A stretch of DNA of 54,536 bases from Lacrimispora sp. 210928-DFI.3.58 (lineage in GTDB: Bacteria > Bacillota > Clostridia > Lachnospirales > Lachnospiraceae), in the NCBI RefSeq assembly GCF_020554865.1, contig NZ_JAJCIC010000033.1:1-54536 (forward strand), read 5' to 3'. A program made the translations under genes and the position numbers. Of the stretch, positions 41,383 to 50,063 are shown one piece after another. The number at the start of each line of letters is the position of its first letter. Within the stretch, counting starts at the first letter, position 1. The notes below the pieces were generated by a model. That model had not been told where the DNA came from and did no database searches. It saw nothing but the letters and a program-made list of their open reading frames with translations.

Positions 41383-43809
41383 TCAGATAAGCCCCTGCTC
41401 TTTGAATTTTTCGATCAGCCGCTGGGCCGTCATAGGGTTCTGATTCATGTGTACACCGGTTGCATTCAGGATCGCGTTGCGCAGTGCAGGTGCACAGGGG
41501 ATCGCCGGCGGCTCTCCTAAGGATTTGTTTCCGTAAGGGCCTGTGGGATCCTGAAGCTGGATGAATTCCACGTGAAGGTCGGGAATGTCCATCGCTGTGG
41601 GGATCTTATAGTCCAGAAGGTTATTGTTTAAGGTGCGGCCTGTTTTCTCGTCCACCAGAAGCTCCTCTGAGAGTCCGTAGCCCAAAGACATGCTCATGCC
41701 TCCGTGCACCTGTCCCGCTGCTGTCTGGGGATTGATGAGCATGCCGGAATCATGGACATTGATAATGTCCTTTACTGTCACCAGACCAAGAGGCATATCC
41801 ACCTCGATCTCCACAAAGCAGCAGCCGGAGGAAAAGGAATTGTCCCTGCATTGGCTGGTTGTCTCTGCTGTAATGTGGATGGAGCGCTCTAAGGAGTAAA
41901 ATGCGGTGTCCGCCACCACGGATACGTCAAAGAGTACCGGCTCCCCGCCCTTTACCACGATCCTGCTGTCCACAATATCGAGCATATCCTCTGTGACCTC
42001 CTCCGACTCCGCGAGGCCAAGGGCGAACGCGATCTGCCTTCTCGCTTCGCTGACAACGCCTGCATACACGGTCTTTGAGATATCGCTTACAGAATGGTTC
42101 AGCATGTAGGCTGCATATTCCAGGATCTTGCGGCGCAATTCCAGACCGCATTTCTTACAGGCCATACCGGATACATAGGTCTGCCTGGATGCATAGGCTC
42201 CTGTGTCAAAGGGCGTTGTATCCGTATCCTGCGTGGAAACTGCATAGACACGGTCAATGGATATCCCTGTGGTCTCAGCGGCCATCTGTGAAAATACCGT
42301 ATCCGCGCCCTGGCCGATCTCCGTGGCTCCCATGCAGAGCTGGATGGAGCCATCCTGGTTCAGCACCATGCGCGCAGCCGCTGTTTCCAGGGAAATGGGA
42401 TAAACGCCTGTTTTGTAGCAGAAGATCGCCATACCGATGCCCTTGCGGACAGGCCCTGTCTGGTTTTTGTAGGCCTTCCATTTCTGATCCCAGCCAATGT
42501 ATTCTTTTCCCTTTTCAATACAGGCCTTCAGCCCATAGGAGTGGAAGGTGATCCCATTTGCCGGATCCACAAAGCCGGCCTCCATGCAGTTTTTCAGCCG
42601 GAACTCGCAGGGATCCATCCCAATGGCTTCCGCCATATCGTCTGTCAGGCATTCCGTGATCCATGCTGCCTGGGGAATGCCGTAGCCTCTCATGGCTCCG
42701 GCCGTAGGCGATGAGGTGTAGACAGTAAAGCAGTCCACCTCTGCTCCCAGCCTGTCGCGGTAGAGATCCTTAAATACGTTTCCGCAGTTGGCGCAGATGG
42801 CGTGTCCGTGGGAGGCATAGGCCCCGTTATTGGCATAGGCCTCCAGCTTTCTTGCCAGGATGCGTCCATCCCTTGTCACCAGTCCCCTGCACAGGCCCTT
42901 AATGGCATGCCTTGTCCTGGTGCCCACAATGGTCTCCTCACGGCTGATCTCCAGCCTGACCGGACGGCCTCCCACTGCCATGGTAAGAAAGGCATTTAAG
43001 GGCTCATAGAGCACATCCTGCTTGTTGCCAAAGCCTCCTCCGATATAGGGCTTGATGATGCGCACCCTTCCGATGGGGATCCCCAGGGCCTGAGCCGTAC
43101 ATCTTCTGACAATATGGGGGATCTGTGTAGAGGATACAACGGTCACCTTGCCGTTTACATCCACATAAGCCCAGGAAACCGGAAGCTCAATGTGGCAGTG
43201 GGAGATCCTCGGCGTGTTATATTCCCGGCTGACCTCTATGAGCTCCTCCTCCCCATAGAGCTCCTTTGCCTCCTCAAGGCCATGCTCAAAGGTAAAATCA
43301 GAGGGCCCCATGGTCAGATGGGAATGGACGATCACATTATCCTTCCTCAGATCCGGGTGCAGAGGTGTGGCATCTTCCTTCATGGCTGCCTCCACTGTCA
43401 CAACAGGCTCATATTCTTCATACTCCACCTTGATGAGACGTGCGGCCTGAGCGGCAGCGACCTCATTCTCTGCGATGACTGCCGCAATGTCATCCCCGTA
43501 AAGTCGGACTCTCTGGTTGAGCAGCCTCCGGTCACAGATATCCTGGTGCTTCAGCTCCACGCTCCACGGATGTCCTGCTGTGGGGAACTGGCAGTCAGGC
43601 ACATCAAAACAGGTCAGGATCTTCACCACTCCCGGTACCTTTTTTGCCTCCTCCAGATCAAAGCTTTTTACAAGTCCATTCGCAATAGGGGAGTGGACCA
43701 CCTTTCCGTGCAGGATATGCTCCGGTTCTAAATCCGCGCTGTAACGGGCCTCCCCCGTCACCTTTCCATAGGCATCCACACGCCCTATACTCTGTCCCAC
43801 AACCTTCAT
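41383..43809 (-). CDS. xdhA: xanthine dehydrogenase molybdenum-binding subunit
   Basis: An 808-residue molybdopterin protein. The N-terminus (GQSIGRVDAYGKVTGEARYSADL) is the hammerhead domain. GGGFGNKQD, MRGYGIPQA, GATEIGQGADTVF (Mo-cofactor contacts) and the catalytic Glu region KSLGEPPAIPCAPALRNAI near the C-terminus are present. By family it oxidises purines, xanthine to urate or hypoxanthine to xanthine. AGGAGG precedes the ATG. A purine riboswitch with terminator controls it. No selenium-specific (labile Se) genes are seen nearby. Confidence 0.92.
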   Translation of the reverse strand: MKVVGQSIGRVDAYGKVTGEARYSADLEPEHILHGKVVHSPIANGLVKSFDLEEAKKVPGVVKILTCFDVPDCQFPTAGHPWSVELKHQDICDRRLLNQRVRLYGDDIAAVIAENEVAAAQAARLIKVEYEEYEPVVTVEAAMKEDATPLHPDLRKDNVIVHSHLTMGPSDFTFEHGLEEAKELYGEEELIEVSREYNTPRISHCHIELPVSWAYVDVNGKVTVVSSTQIPHIVRRCTAQALGIPIGRVRIIKPYIGGGFGNKQDVLYEPLNAFLTMAVGGRPVRLEISREETIVGTRTRHAIKGLCRGLVTRDGRILARKLEAYANNGAYASHGHAICANCGNVFKDLYRDRLGAEVDCFTVYTSSPTAGAMRGYGIPQAAWITECLTDDMAEAIGMDPCEFRLKNCMEAGFVDPANGITFHSYGLKACIEKGKEYIGWDQKWKAYKNQTGPVRKGIGMAIFCYKTGVYPISLETAAARMVLNQDGSIQLCMGATEIGQGADTVFSQMAAETTGISIDRVYAVSTQDTDTTPFDTGAYASRQTYVSGMACKKCGLELRRKILEYAAYMLNHSVSDISKTVYAGVVSEARRQIAFALGLAESEEVTEDMLDIVDSRIVVKGGEPVLFDVSVVADTAFYSLERSIHITAETTSQCRDNSFSSGCCFVEIEVDMPLGLVTVKDIINVHDSGMLINPQTAAGQVHGGMSMSLGYGLSEELLVDEKTGRTLNNNLLDYKIPTAMDIPDLHVEFIQLQDPTGPYGNKSLGEPPAIPCAPALRNAILNATGVHMNQNPMTAQRLIEKFKEQGLI

Positions 43810-43905
43810 GCCGCTTTCCTCCTCTTCTTTTTGTCTTTAACCAGTGCGATCCCGCCCAAAGGGCTTTTGCTGCATGGGAGGCTCCAAAGAAGTTTCCCAT
43901 GTAAC

Positions 43906-44007
43906 AAAAAAAGAGCCGGCTACTTATTTTTTCTGTTAGGAAAAATTATGTAGTCAACTCTTATGGTAGTTGGTAGAAACTCTGGGCCGATCCCCAGGAT
44001 ATACATA
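43906..44007 (-). ncRNA. purine riboswitch with overlapping terminator upstream of xdhA
   Basis: Aptamer (44007-43947): P1 TATGTA/TACATA, P2 CTGGG/CCCAG with loop GATCGG, core TTTCTACC, P3 AACT/AGTT with loop ACCATAAG (consensus CCGTAAA, so diverged), joining GACT with the guanine-type C. The terminator runs 43960-43906: GAGTTGACTAC...GTAGCCGGCTC then seven T. Its 5' arm is the 3' strand of P3 and P1, so ligand-bound aptamer and terminator exclude each other, predicting induction by ligand. Confidence 0.88.
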
Positions 44008-44048
44008 GAATCTTTGTTGTGTTATTCCGTTGTATGTAAGTTGTCACT

Positions 44049-44077
44049 ATTATAATATCTAAAAATTTGTTTGTCTA
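44049..44077 (-). promoter_or_regulatory. promoter of the xdh operon
   Basis: On the minus strand, -35 TAGACA (44072-44077) and -10 TATAAT (44049-44054) are 17 bases apart, about 40 bases upstream of the riboswitch. Confidence 0.8.
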
Positions 44078-44247
44078 TTTACATTTTGCTAAAAATTTTT
44101 TAGGTCATTTTGTGCATTTTGAATATCCCGCTCCATCTATATGGCAGTAAATCAACTGTCTTTTCGCCATTCTCACAAGAGAACAGCGAGCTTCCGAAGG
44201 CCTGCATACTGACTGCCTCCTGTCATGACCGCCGCGCAGCCCGTACA

Positions 44248-46089
44248 TCAGGGAGACTTTCCTGAGGGAGGCAGAGAAAACATTTCCCTGACCTTCTGCC
44301 TATCAAGGCTGTGGTTATAAACCAGGGCTTCGTAATCCAGTACCATATCGCGGACAGAAGACCCTTCCGCTTCCGCCTCCTCCCAGGTAAGGAAGTTCCC
44401 TTCCCTGTCATAACAGCCTGTAATGTGGATCACCGGAAGAGCCTCGGCCATCCGGAGCATGAAGCTGTCATAGGGTGACAGCTCCAGATTGGCTGCCTTC
44501 AGCACCTGGGAAGACAGGTAAACCGCCCCCATGTCTCCCATGTCCTGTGCGGGCTGTTCATAGTTGGTCCATATAAGAAAAGGCGTCCTGAACCATTTCA
44601 GATAGCTGGAGGGAGATGGATATTTCCTGACGCCTCCGTTGATCTTGTCAAAAAATTCTGCCTCCAGGCTGGGCAGATGGTCGCCGAACATGACGATCAT
44701 CGTGGGCTCGTCGGAGGCCTCAAAATATTCCAGAAGGTACCGGAAGGCCTCGTCTGAACGTTTCATAAGAGACAGGTATTGATCCGCTTTGGGATATTTT
44801 CCCTCATGATCTCCGGTAAGGTGCACCTCCTGGCTGAAATTATCGTAGGTCCCCTCGTAGCCTCCGTGGTTCTGCATGGTGACATTGAAGATGAACAGCT
44901 TGTCCTTTGGATCTTTCTTGGCCTCCACCACCTGGATCAGCTTTTCATAATCTGCCTTGTCGCTTACGTACTTGCGCAGCTCCTCACAGCCCTCATAGAA
45001 CTCCCCGTCCAGAAAGGTATCAAAGCCCATATTTTTATAGCACGCCTCTCTGTTCCAGTTTTTTCCCGGATAGGGATGCATTGCCACGGTCTCATAGCCC
45101 TGATCCTTTACAGTGCTCACCATGGTCCGGGCATCTGGCTTTACATAGAACTGGTAGGCGATGGAACCGGATGGCAGCAGGGCCATGGAATCTCCTGTGA
45201 GGAACTCAAACTCAGAATTGCTCGTCATGGCTCCGAACACAGGCATGCAGAGATTCCCCCGGATGGTGTTTTCCCGAAGGCTGTCTATAAAGGGGAAATA
45301 CTCTTCATTGGTGGAAAATGCCCCGGCAAGACGGATATCCGCCAGGCTCTCGTTCATGATGCAGATGAGGTTTACGGGCTGGACGGGGGCAGTACCTGAT
45401 ATTCCTTCCGTTTTTCCTTCTCTCTCAGCCTCCGCCTCTGCCAAAATTGCCTCCACCCGCTCTATGCTGTAGCCCTCCGGCGGCCTTTTCACCATATCTT
45501 TTATGGAAGCCGCTGTAGCCAGAAGGAACCCATATTCACTGTAGCTCTCATTGACAGCCCACATTTTCACCTGCAGGTCCATGGACGGCACAAAATACAG
45601 GAAAAAGCTGAGAACAAATACAGCTGCAGCAGCCACGCCTCCTGCTCCCACAGCAAGACGGCATTGCAATCCCTTTATCCTCACAGGCTTCCTCCACAGG
45701 ATCACATTGGCAGCAAGAAGGATAAGGGCTGACATCGCCATTTCCCAGGAAATGGAAAATGTATAGTTGGCCGACACGGACATGGCCGTCCTGGCAGCCA
45801 TCACATCCCACAGCATCACCGGACGCTCGCGGAAAGCTACCACGAAGGTCTCCGCCAGTGCAATTACATAGAGAACAGACGACATCACAGGCACCGCTAT
45901 CCTGCTCCTTCCACACAACACAAACAGGACCGTATACAGCACATAATACCAGCCAATATTGAGCAGGGCAAACGGCCAGGTGATACCGGTCAGATTCCCT
46001 GTAACAAATTCACACAGCACATAGGAAAGCACAGGCATCATGAGAAGGCCTGCCGGATTTCCTGTCCATTTCTTTTCTCTTGTATCCAT
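44248..46089 (-). CDS. LTA-synthase-family membrane sulfatase
   Basis: A 613-residue protein. Five hydrophobic segments occupy residues 15-190 and a large outer sulfatase-fold domain follows. Catalytic signs: ICIMNESLADIRLAG (metal Glu) and GAMTSNSEFEFLTG with the nucleophile Thr, then MQNHGGY and MFGDHLPS (metal Asp-His), as in LtaS. These enzymes transfer glycerol phosphate from phosphatidylglycerol to lipoteichoic acid or other glycans. The low match around the nucleophile (TSNSEFE) is that of the LtaS-like group in Clostridia; the exact polymer is unknown. Single gene with no operon partner. Confidence 0.87.
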   Translation of the reverse strand: MDTREKKWTGNPAGLLMMPVLSYVLCEFVTGNLTGITWPFALLNIGWYYVLYTVLFVLCGRSRIAVPVMSSVLYVIALAETFVVAFRERPVMLWDVMAARTAMSVSANYTFSISWEMAMSALILLAANVILWRKPVRIKGLQCRLAVGAGGVAAAAVFVLSFFLYFVPSMDLQVKMWAVNESYSEYGFLLATAASIKDMVKRPPEGYSIERVEAILAEAEAEREGKTEGISGTAPVQPVNLICIMNESLADIRLAGAFSTNEEYFPFIDSLRENTIRGNLCMPVFGAMTSNSEFEFLTGDSMALLPSGSIAYQFYVKPDARTMVSTVKDQGYETVAMHPYPGKNWNREACYKNMGFDTFLDGEFYEGCEELRKYVSDKADYEKLIQVVEAKKDPKDKLFIFNVTMQNHGGYEGTYDNFSQEVHLTGDHEGKYPKADQYLSLMKRSDEAFRYLLEYFEASDEPTMIVMFGDHLPSLEAEFFDKINGGVRKYPSPSSYLKWFRTPFLIWTNYEQPAQDMGDMGAVYLSSQVLKAANLELSPYDSFMLRMAEALPVIHITGCYDREGNFLTWEEAEAEGSSVRDMVLDYEALVYNHSLDRQKVREMFSLPPSGKSP

Positions 46090-46178
46090 AAAATGCCTCC
46101 TGAAACACTTTAAAAGGCGGGGTCTTTGTGCGATAACAGCTTTTCCATTATATAACAGACCAGCTCACAAGGGCAAGT

Positions 46179-46233
46179 AAAAAATCTGTATGCTCCGGCT
46201 GCCTACAAAAAAAATCTGTATGCTCCGGCTGCC
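46179..46233. repeat. 25-base direct repeat, 30-base period
   Basis: AAAAAATCTGTATGCTCCGG followed by CTGCC occurs twice, at 46179-46203 and 46209-46233, in the intergenic region upstream of the sulfatase gene. It looks like a local slip duplication. Confidence 0.8.
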
Positions 46234-46256
46234 GCAGCGATTCCCGCTTCCATATT

Positions 46257-46297
46257 CAAAAAAGGACTGGCCTCCTTTTGGCTGCCAGCCCTTTTCT
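46257..46297 (-). terminator. terminator after the AICAR transformylase gene
   Basis: On the minus strand AAAAGGGCTGGC pairs with GCCAGTCCTTTT (one wobble) across an 11-base loop, and the T run continues to seven. It lies about 25 bases after the stop. Confidence 0.85.
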
Positions 46298-46319
46298 ATC
46301 CCCTATTCTCTTTCTCCCA

Positions 46320-47498
46320 TTAATGATGGAACAGACGGATCCCTGTAAATGCCATCACCATGCCATACTGGTTGCAGGTCTCGATCACCTGGTCGTCGCG
46401 GACAGAGCCGCCTGGCTGTGCTACGTATTTTACGCCGCTCTTATAAGCCCTGTCGATGTTGTCTCCAAATGGGAAGAAGGCATCGGAGCCCAGCGCCACA
46501 TCTGTCATGCCGTCCAGCCATGCCCGTTTTTCCTCCTTTGTAAATACAGGAGGCTTTACTTTAAAGGTCTTCTCCCATCTTCCGTCTGCCAGAACATCCA
46601 TATAGTCATCGCCAATGTATACGTCAATGGCATTGTCCCTGTCAGCCCGCTTGATGCCGTCAATGAAAGGCAGGTTTAACACCTGGGGCGCCTGACGCAG
46701 ATACCAGTTGTCTGCCTTGCTGCCTGCCAGGCGTGTGCAGTGTACACGGGACTGCTGGCCTGCACCGATACCGATCGCCTGGCCGCCCTTTACGTAGCAC
46801 ACGGAGTTGGACTGGGTGTACTTTAAGGTGATCAAAGAAATGATCAGATCAATAGCCGCGGACTCCGGCAGCTCCTTGTTCTCTGTGACAATGTTCTTTA
46901 GCAGATCCTTATTAATTTCCAGATTGTTGTGTCCCTGCTCAAATACAACGCCGAATACCTGCTTGCGCTCAATAGCCTCCGGCTCATAGTCCGGGTCGAT
47001 CTGGATCACATTGTAGTTTCCGTTCTTTTTGGACTTTAAGATCTCCAGGGCCTCAGACTCATAGCCGGGAGCGATCACACCGTCCGACACCTCGCGCTTG
47101 ATCAGCTTTGCTGTGTCTGCATCGCACACATCGGACAGGGAAATGAAATCGCCGAAGGAGGACATTCTGTCAGCGCCTCTGGCTCTCGCATAGGCACAGG
47201 CCAGAGGAGACAGCTCTCCTAAATCATCCACCCAGTAGATCTTCTTCAGCACATCATCCAGAGGCAGTCCTACAGCAGCTCCGGCGGGCGACACATGCTT
47301 AAAGGAGGTGGCAGCAGGCAGTCCCGTGGCAGCCTTTAACTCCCTTACCAGCTGCCAGCCGTTTAAGGCGTCCATAAAGTTGATATATCCGGGCCTTCCG
47401 CAGAGCACAGTAATGGGCAGCTCCTTGTCCCCGTTCATAAAAATCCTGGAAGGCTTCTGATTTGGGTTGCATCCGTATTTCAGTTCCAGCTCTTTCAT
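46320..47498 (-). CDS. AICAR formyltransferase (stand-alone PurH C-terminal domain)
   Basis: A 392-residue enzyme that formylates AICAR with 10-formyltetrahydrofolate, the ninth step of IMP synthesis. MKELELKYGCNPNQKPSRIF is the AICARFT start. FKHVSPAGAAVG contains the catalytic Lys-His pair; SNSVCYVKGGQAIGIGAGQQSRVHC and SDAFFPFGDNIDRA are strongly conserved. The cyclohydrolase half of normal PurH is missing; the reaction is supplied by the separate gene upstream. A long structured leader lies between the two genes. Confidence 0.94.
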   Translation of the reverse strand: MKELELKYGCNPNQKPSRIFMNGDKELPITVLCGRPGYINFMDALNGWQLVRELKAATGLPAATSFKHVSPAGAAVGLPLDDVLKKIYWVDDLGELSPLACAYARARGADRMSSFGDFISLSDVCDADTAKLIKREVSDGVIAPGYESEALEILKSKKNGNYNVIQIDPDYEPEAIERKQVFGVVFEQGHNNLEINKDLLKNIVTENKELPESAAIDLIISLITLKYTQSNSVCYVKGGQAIGIGAGQQSRVHCTRLAGSKADNWYLRQAPQVLNLPFIDGIKRADRDNAIDVYIGDDYMDVLADGRWEKTFKVKPPVFTKEEKRAWLDGMTDVALGSDAFFPFGDNIDRAYKSGVKYVAQPGGSVRDDQVIETCNQYGMVMAFTGIRLFHH

Positions 47499-47542
47499 CT
47501 TGATGATTCTCCTTTTGATATTTTCTTTATCTGTTGTAACTG

Positions 47543-47680
47543 TTCAGAACGGGGCATCTTCTTGCCCGGCTGTGGCCGGACAAAAGCTGGGAGATTCCTC
47601 CGATGTGAAATCAGCCATAAAAAGCTGCTTATAAGCAAGCTTAACGCAGCTTTTTCCGCCTGATTTCCCGCCGTTCTGAA
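47543..47680 (-). ncRNA. multi-stem leader RNA of unknown class
   Basis: On the minus strand an outer stem TTCAGAACGG/CCGTTCTGAA encloses nested GAAATCAG/CTGATTTC and AAAAAGCTGC/GCAGCTTTTT stems, then GGAG/CTCC, CCGGC/GCCGG and GGGC/GCCC hairpins. It fills nearly all of the gap between the IMP cyclohydrolase and AICAR transformylase genes. The inner AGCTGC stem ends in a T5 run and can act as terminator or attenuator. I do not recognise a known riboswitch; a mobile palindromic element is an alternative. Confidence 0.6.
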
Positions 47681-47686
47681 TGGTTA

Positions 47687-48400
47687 CTATCTGTTCTTGT
47701 TTACGATCCTGGTCTCATACTCCCCGGTTGCAATGTCAATAAACCGCACAAACAGGGATACCTTGTTGTCCTCATTCAGGCTGCTCCAGACCATATCGGT
47801 AAAGGAATCAATATCCCCGTCTATGGCAACCAGCTTGGGCTCTCCCTCAAAGCTGGGCAGCGGGCTTCCGTCATGCATGTAGGTGTGGATAAAATGTCCC
47901 TCGCCGGCAATGGGATTCTGGTAAGCGTAGGTAAAGCGCAGGCAGGAGGAAGGATCCCCATGGTTGCTCTTTAAAATGGACATGGCATAGCTGTAAAGGC
48001 CCTTTTCGATGTGCATGATGCCGGAAATCCTTGGTGTATAGTTGGGGCCGTCCGGTTCAAATTCCCGGCAGCGCAGGGACTGCTCAAAGGTCATCTGGTG
48101 GTCCATGCCCTCATAGATGGTATCCGTCTGGTCACCGTTGGTGACAATGGTCTTGTTTCCCAGCACCCGCACAGGAGCATAGATGATCAGGCTGGGATCC
48201 GTCAGCTTTGCAGGATCAAAGGCCTGGGTGCGGATGCCGTCGCCATCCTCCACAAATACGCGGTTGCGGCTGTTCTCGCTTCTTCCCATGATAAAATAAG
48301 CAGTAACCGCCTTCCTGCCATCAGCCGTCTCTCCGATCACGATCCCTCTGCCGGGATAGGCATTGTTCTTCAGTTCCTGTTCCAATGACTTTACGTTCAT
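47687..48400 (-). CDS. purO: IMP cyclohydrolase, PurO-like
   Basis: A 237-residue protein of the archaeal-type IMP cyclohydrolase family, closing the ring of FAICAR to IMP. NNAYPGRGIVIGETADGRKAV, YFIMGRSENSRNRVF, GDQTDTIYEGM and EPDGPNYTPRISG are typical. It forms the last step of purine synthesis together with the transformylase downstream. GGAGG precedes the ATG. A ZTP riboswitch controls it, which fits because ZTP builds up when 10-formyl-folate is scarce. Confidence 0.92.
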   Translation of the reverse strand: MNVKSLEQELKNNAYPGRGIVIGETADGRKAVTAYFIMGRSENSRNRVFVEDGDGIRTQAFDPAKLTDPSLIIYAPVRVLGNKTIVTNGDQTDTIYEGMDHQMTFEQSLRCREFEPDGPNYTPRISGIMHIEKGLYSYAMSILKSNHGDPSSCLRFTYAYQNPIAGEGHFIHTYMHDGSPLPSFEGEPKLVAIDGDIDSFTDMVWSSLNEDNKVSLFVRFIDIATGEYETRIVNKNR

Positions 48401-48428
48401 ATCCTTACCTCCGTGATAAAAATCCGAT

Positions 48429-48451
48429 AAAACGCGTCACTGGCGCGTTTT
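48429..48451 (-). other. hairpin in the purO leader
   Basis: AAAACGCG and CGCGTTTT pair with one unpaired base across a short loop, about 30 bases before the ribosome-binding site, after the ZTP terminator. It may be a second attenuator or an mRNA-stabilising stem. Confidence 0.5.
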
Positions 48452-48465
48452 ACTGGATACTTCGT

Positions 48466-48588
48466 AATAAAAAGAGCCTCCCCCAGACACACAAAATAAA
48501 CCCATGTGCCCAGGCGGTCGGCTCCTGCTTTCTTCTTTCCTGCGTGCTCCCTGTGGTTCATCCACCATCCGCCAGTCACACGCTCTAA
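48466..48588 (-). ncRNA. ZTP (pfl motif) riboswitch with terminator
   Basis: Minus-strand aptamer 48588-48505: GCGTGTGACTGGCGG, GTGGATGAACCAC, AGGGAGCACGC and the hallmark GCCGACCGCCTGGGC. The terminator overlaps its 3' end: GAGCC (48520-48524) pairs with GGCTC (48475-48479), with further pairing between, and TTTTT follows. Binding of ZTP (or ZMP) should keep the 3' domain in the aptamer and allow read-through into purO. Confidence 0.95.
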
Positions 48589-48592
48589 GAAT

Positions 48593-48621
48593 ACTATATA
48601 TGCTTTTTACTAATATTGCAA
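48593..48621 (-). promoter_or_regulatory. promoter of purO
   Basis: On the minus strand, -35 TTGCAA (48616-48621) and -10 TATAGT (48593-48598) with a 17-base spacer, directly upstream of the ZTP aptamer. A palindrome TTAGAAGT/ACTTCTAA (48629-48660) lies further upstream and may be an operator or the end of the ABC operon. Confidence 0.75.
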
Positions 48622-48689
48622 GATATTTTTAGAAGTTTTACTTATTAATTTTACTTCTAAATGGACTCCCCTGCTGCCGGGAGGGCAGA

Positions 48690-50063
48690 CTACTCATTCC
48701 TGATCGCTGCCAATGGACTCAGCTTCATAGCCCTCATGGCAGGCATAAAGCCCGCAGCCATGCCTACAAAGACGGCAAAGCCCACTGCCGCCAGTGTCAG
48801 CCAGGGCGGGATCCGGGACAGGTTTCCGTCCACTCCGTACATCTCCGCCATATTTACAAAGCGGTTTACCAGAGCCGAAACGCCATAGCTTAACATGATC
48901 CCCACAACGCCTCCCATAAAGCCGATGAAGCCGGACTCAATGAGGAACATATTGCGGATATTTCCCATATCGCAGCCCAGGACCTTCATAACGCCGATCT
49001 CCTTTGTGCGCTCATAGATGGACATCATCATGGTATTTGCAATGCCGATGGCTGCCACGAACAGGGAAACTGCTCCGATCCCTCCCAAGACTGCCTGCAC
49101 CATATTGGACTGCTGGCGGGAGCTCTCCAGCCAGTCCATCTGGCTGGATACCTGATAGCCCATGTCGGAAAGCCGCTGCTGCACCTCCTGGACATTGTCC
49201 ATATCGTCCACAAATACCTCTGCCCTGCTGTACACCAGATAACTTAAGGCCTTTCCCTTTTTGTTGGTGGGCTGGCCTGGGATCACGGTCCCCTTTTTAA
49301 ACGCCCGCTTCAGCTGGGCCTTCAGGCCGTCCACATCTGTATAGATCTGGTAGGAATAGCTGCTCCAGTCATTCTCTCCTCCGGCTACCATTCCGGTCGT
49401 CTGTATCATATATTTCTTTGGCGGCTTCACCGTGCTGCCGCTTTCTGAGGAACCGCCCCTGCTCTGGTAATAGGCATCCATGTCAAAGATGACAAACAGT
49501 GGCTTTCCCATAAAGTCCACATCCGGCATCTCCATGGTATCCCAGTAGCCCTTTCCCGTTTTCGAGTTATAGAACTGCTGGGCCACATGATTGCCCACCA
49601 CCAGGCCCATCTCTCCCGGCTCCGGCAGCCTCCCCTCACCGATATCGATCTGCTCCAGATAAGACTGGCTCACTCCGTTTAAGGTCACATAGGTGGCCTC
49701 ATAAGCTCCCTGGCGCAAATACACATTGAGCTCCAGCACCGGAGATACGCCCGTGACATGGGGAAGGCGGCCAAATTGTTCGATCACCTCATCAGTGATA
49801 TACTTGGGGTCAGAGTTCTTGCTGCTTCCGCCTCTAATGCTCACTGCGCCTCCGTAGCCGGAATCTGAGCTCACATCAATGGTGGTCAGGCTTCCCCAGG
49901 AGGCGATCTGTTCCATTGTCATCTCATTTAAGCCAATGCCCAGCGACACCATAACAACAATGGAGGCTGTTCCGATGATCACTCCCAGGACAGTGAGAGC
50001 CGTCCTCAGCTTCCTGCGCCTTAAGTTATTGACACTCATGATCAGTAGATCAGGAAATTTCAT
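48690..50063 (-). CDS. MacB-like ABC transporter permease
   Basis: A 457-residue permease. One membrane segment lies at residues 18-42 (LRTALTVLGVIIGTASIVVMV), a large outer MacB_PCD domain of about 280 residues follows, then three C-terminal segments with the FtsX motif (SIYERTKEIGVMKVLGC). Such proteins use ATP to move a periplasm-side or surface part and often export peptides or lipoproteins, or drive envelope processes. Last gene of a three-gene operon; it overlaps the middle gene by 14 bases. Confidence 0.92.
   Translation of the reverse strand: MKFPDLLIMSVNNLRRRKLRTALTVLGVIIGTASIVVMVSLGIGLNEMTMEQIASWGSLTTIDVSSDSGYGGAVSIRGGSSKNSDPKYITDEVIEQFGRLPHVTGVSPVLELNVYLRQGAYEATYVTLNGVSQSYLEQIDIGEGRLPEPGEMGLVVGNHVAQQFYNSKTGKGYWDTMEMPDVDFMGKPLFVIFDMDAYYQSRGGSSESGSTVKPPKKYMIQTTGMVAGGENDWSSYSYQIYTDVDGLKAQLKRAFKKGTVIPGQPTNKKGKALSYLVYSRAEVFVDDMDNVQEVQQRLSDMGYQVSSQMDWLESSRQQSNMVQAVLGGIGAVSLFVAAIGIANTMMMSIYERTKEIGVMKVLGCDMGNIRNMFLIESGFIGFMGGVVGIMLSYGVSALVNRFVNMAEMYGVDGNLSRIPPWLTLAAVGFAVFVGMAAGFMPAMRAMKLSPLAAIRNE

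Noticed and set aside
44779..45399. A 206-codon plus-strand frame over the LTA-synthase-like gene
   Set aside because: Antisense to a sulfatase domain whose catalytic motifs are all present.
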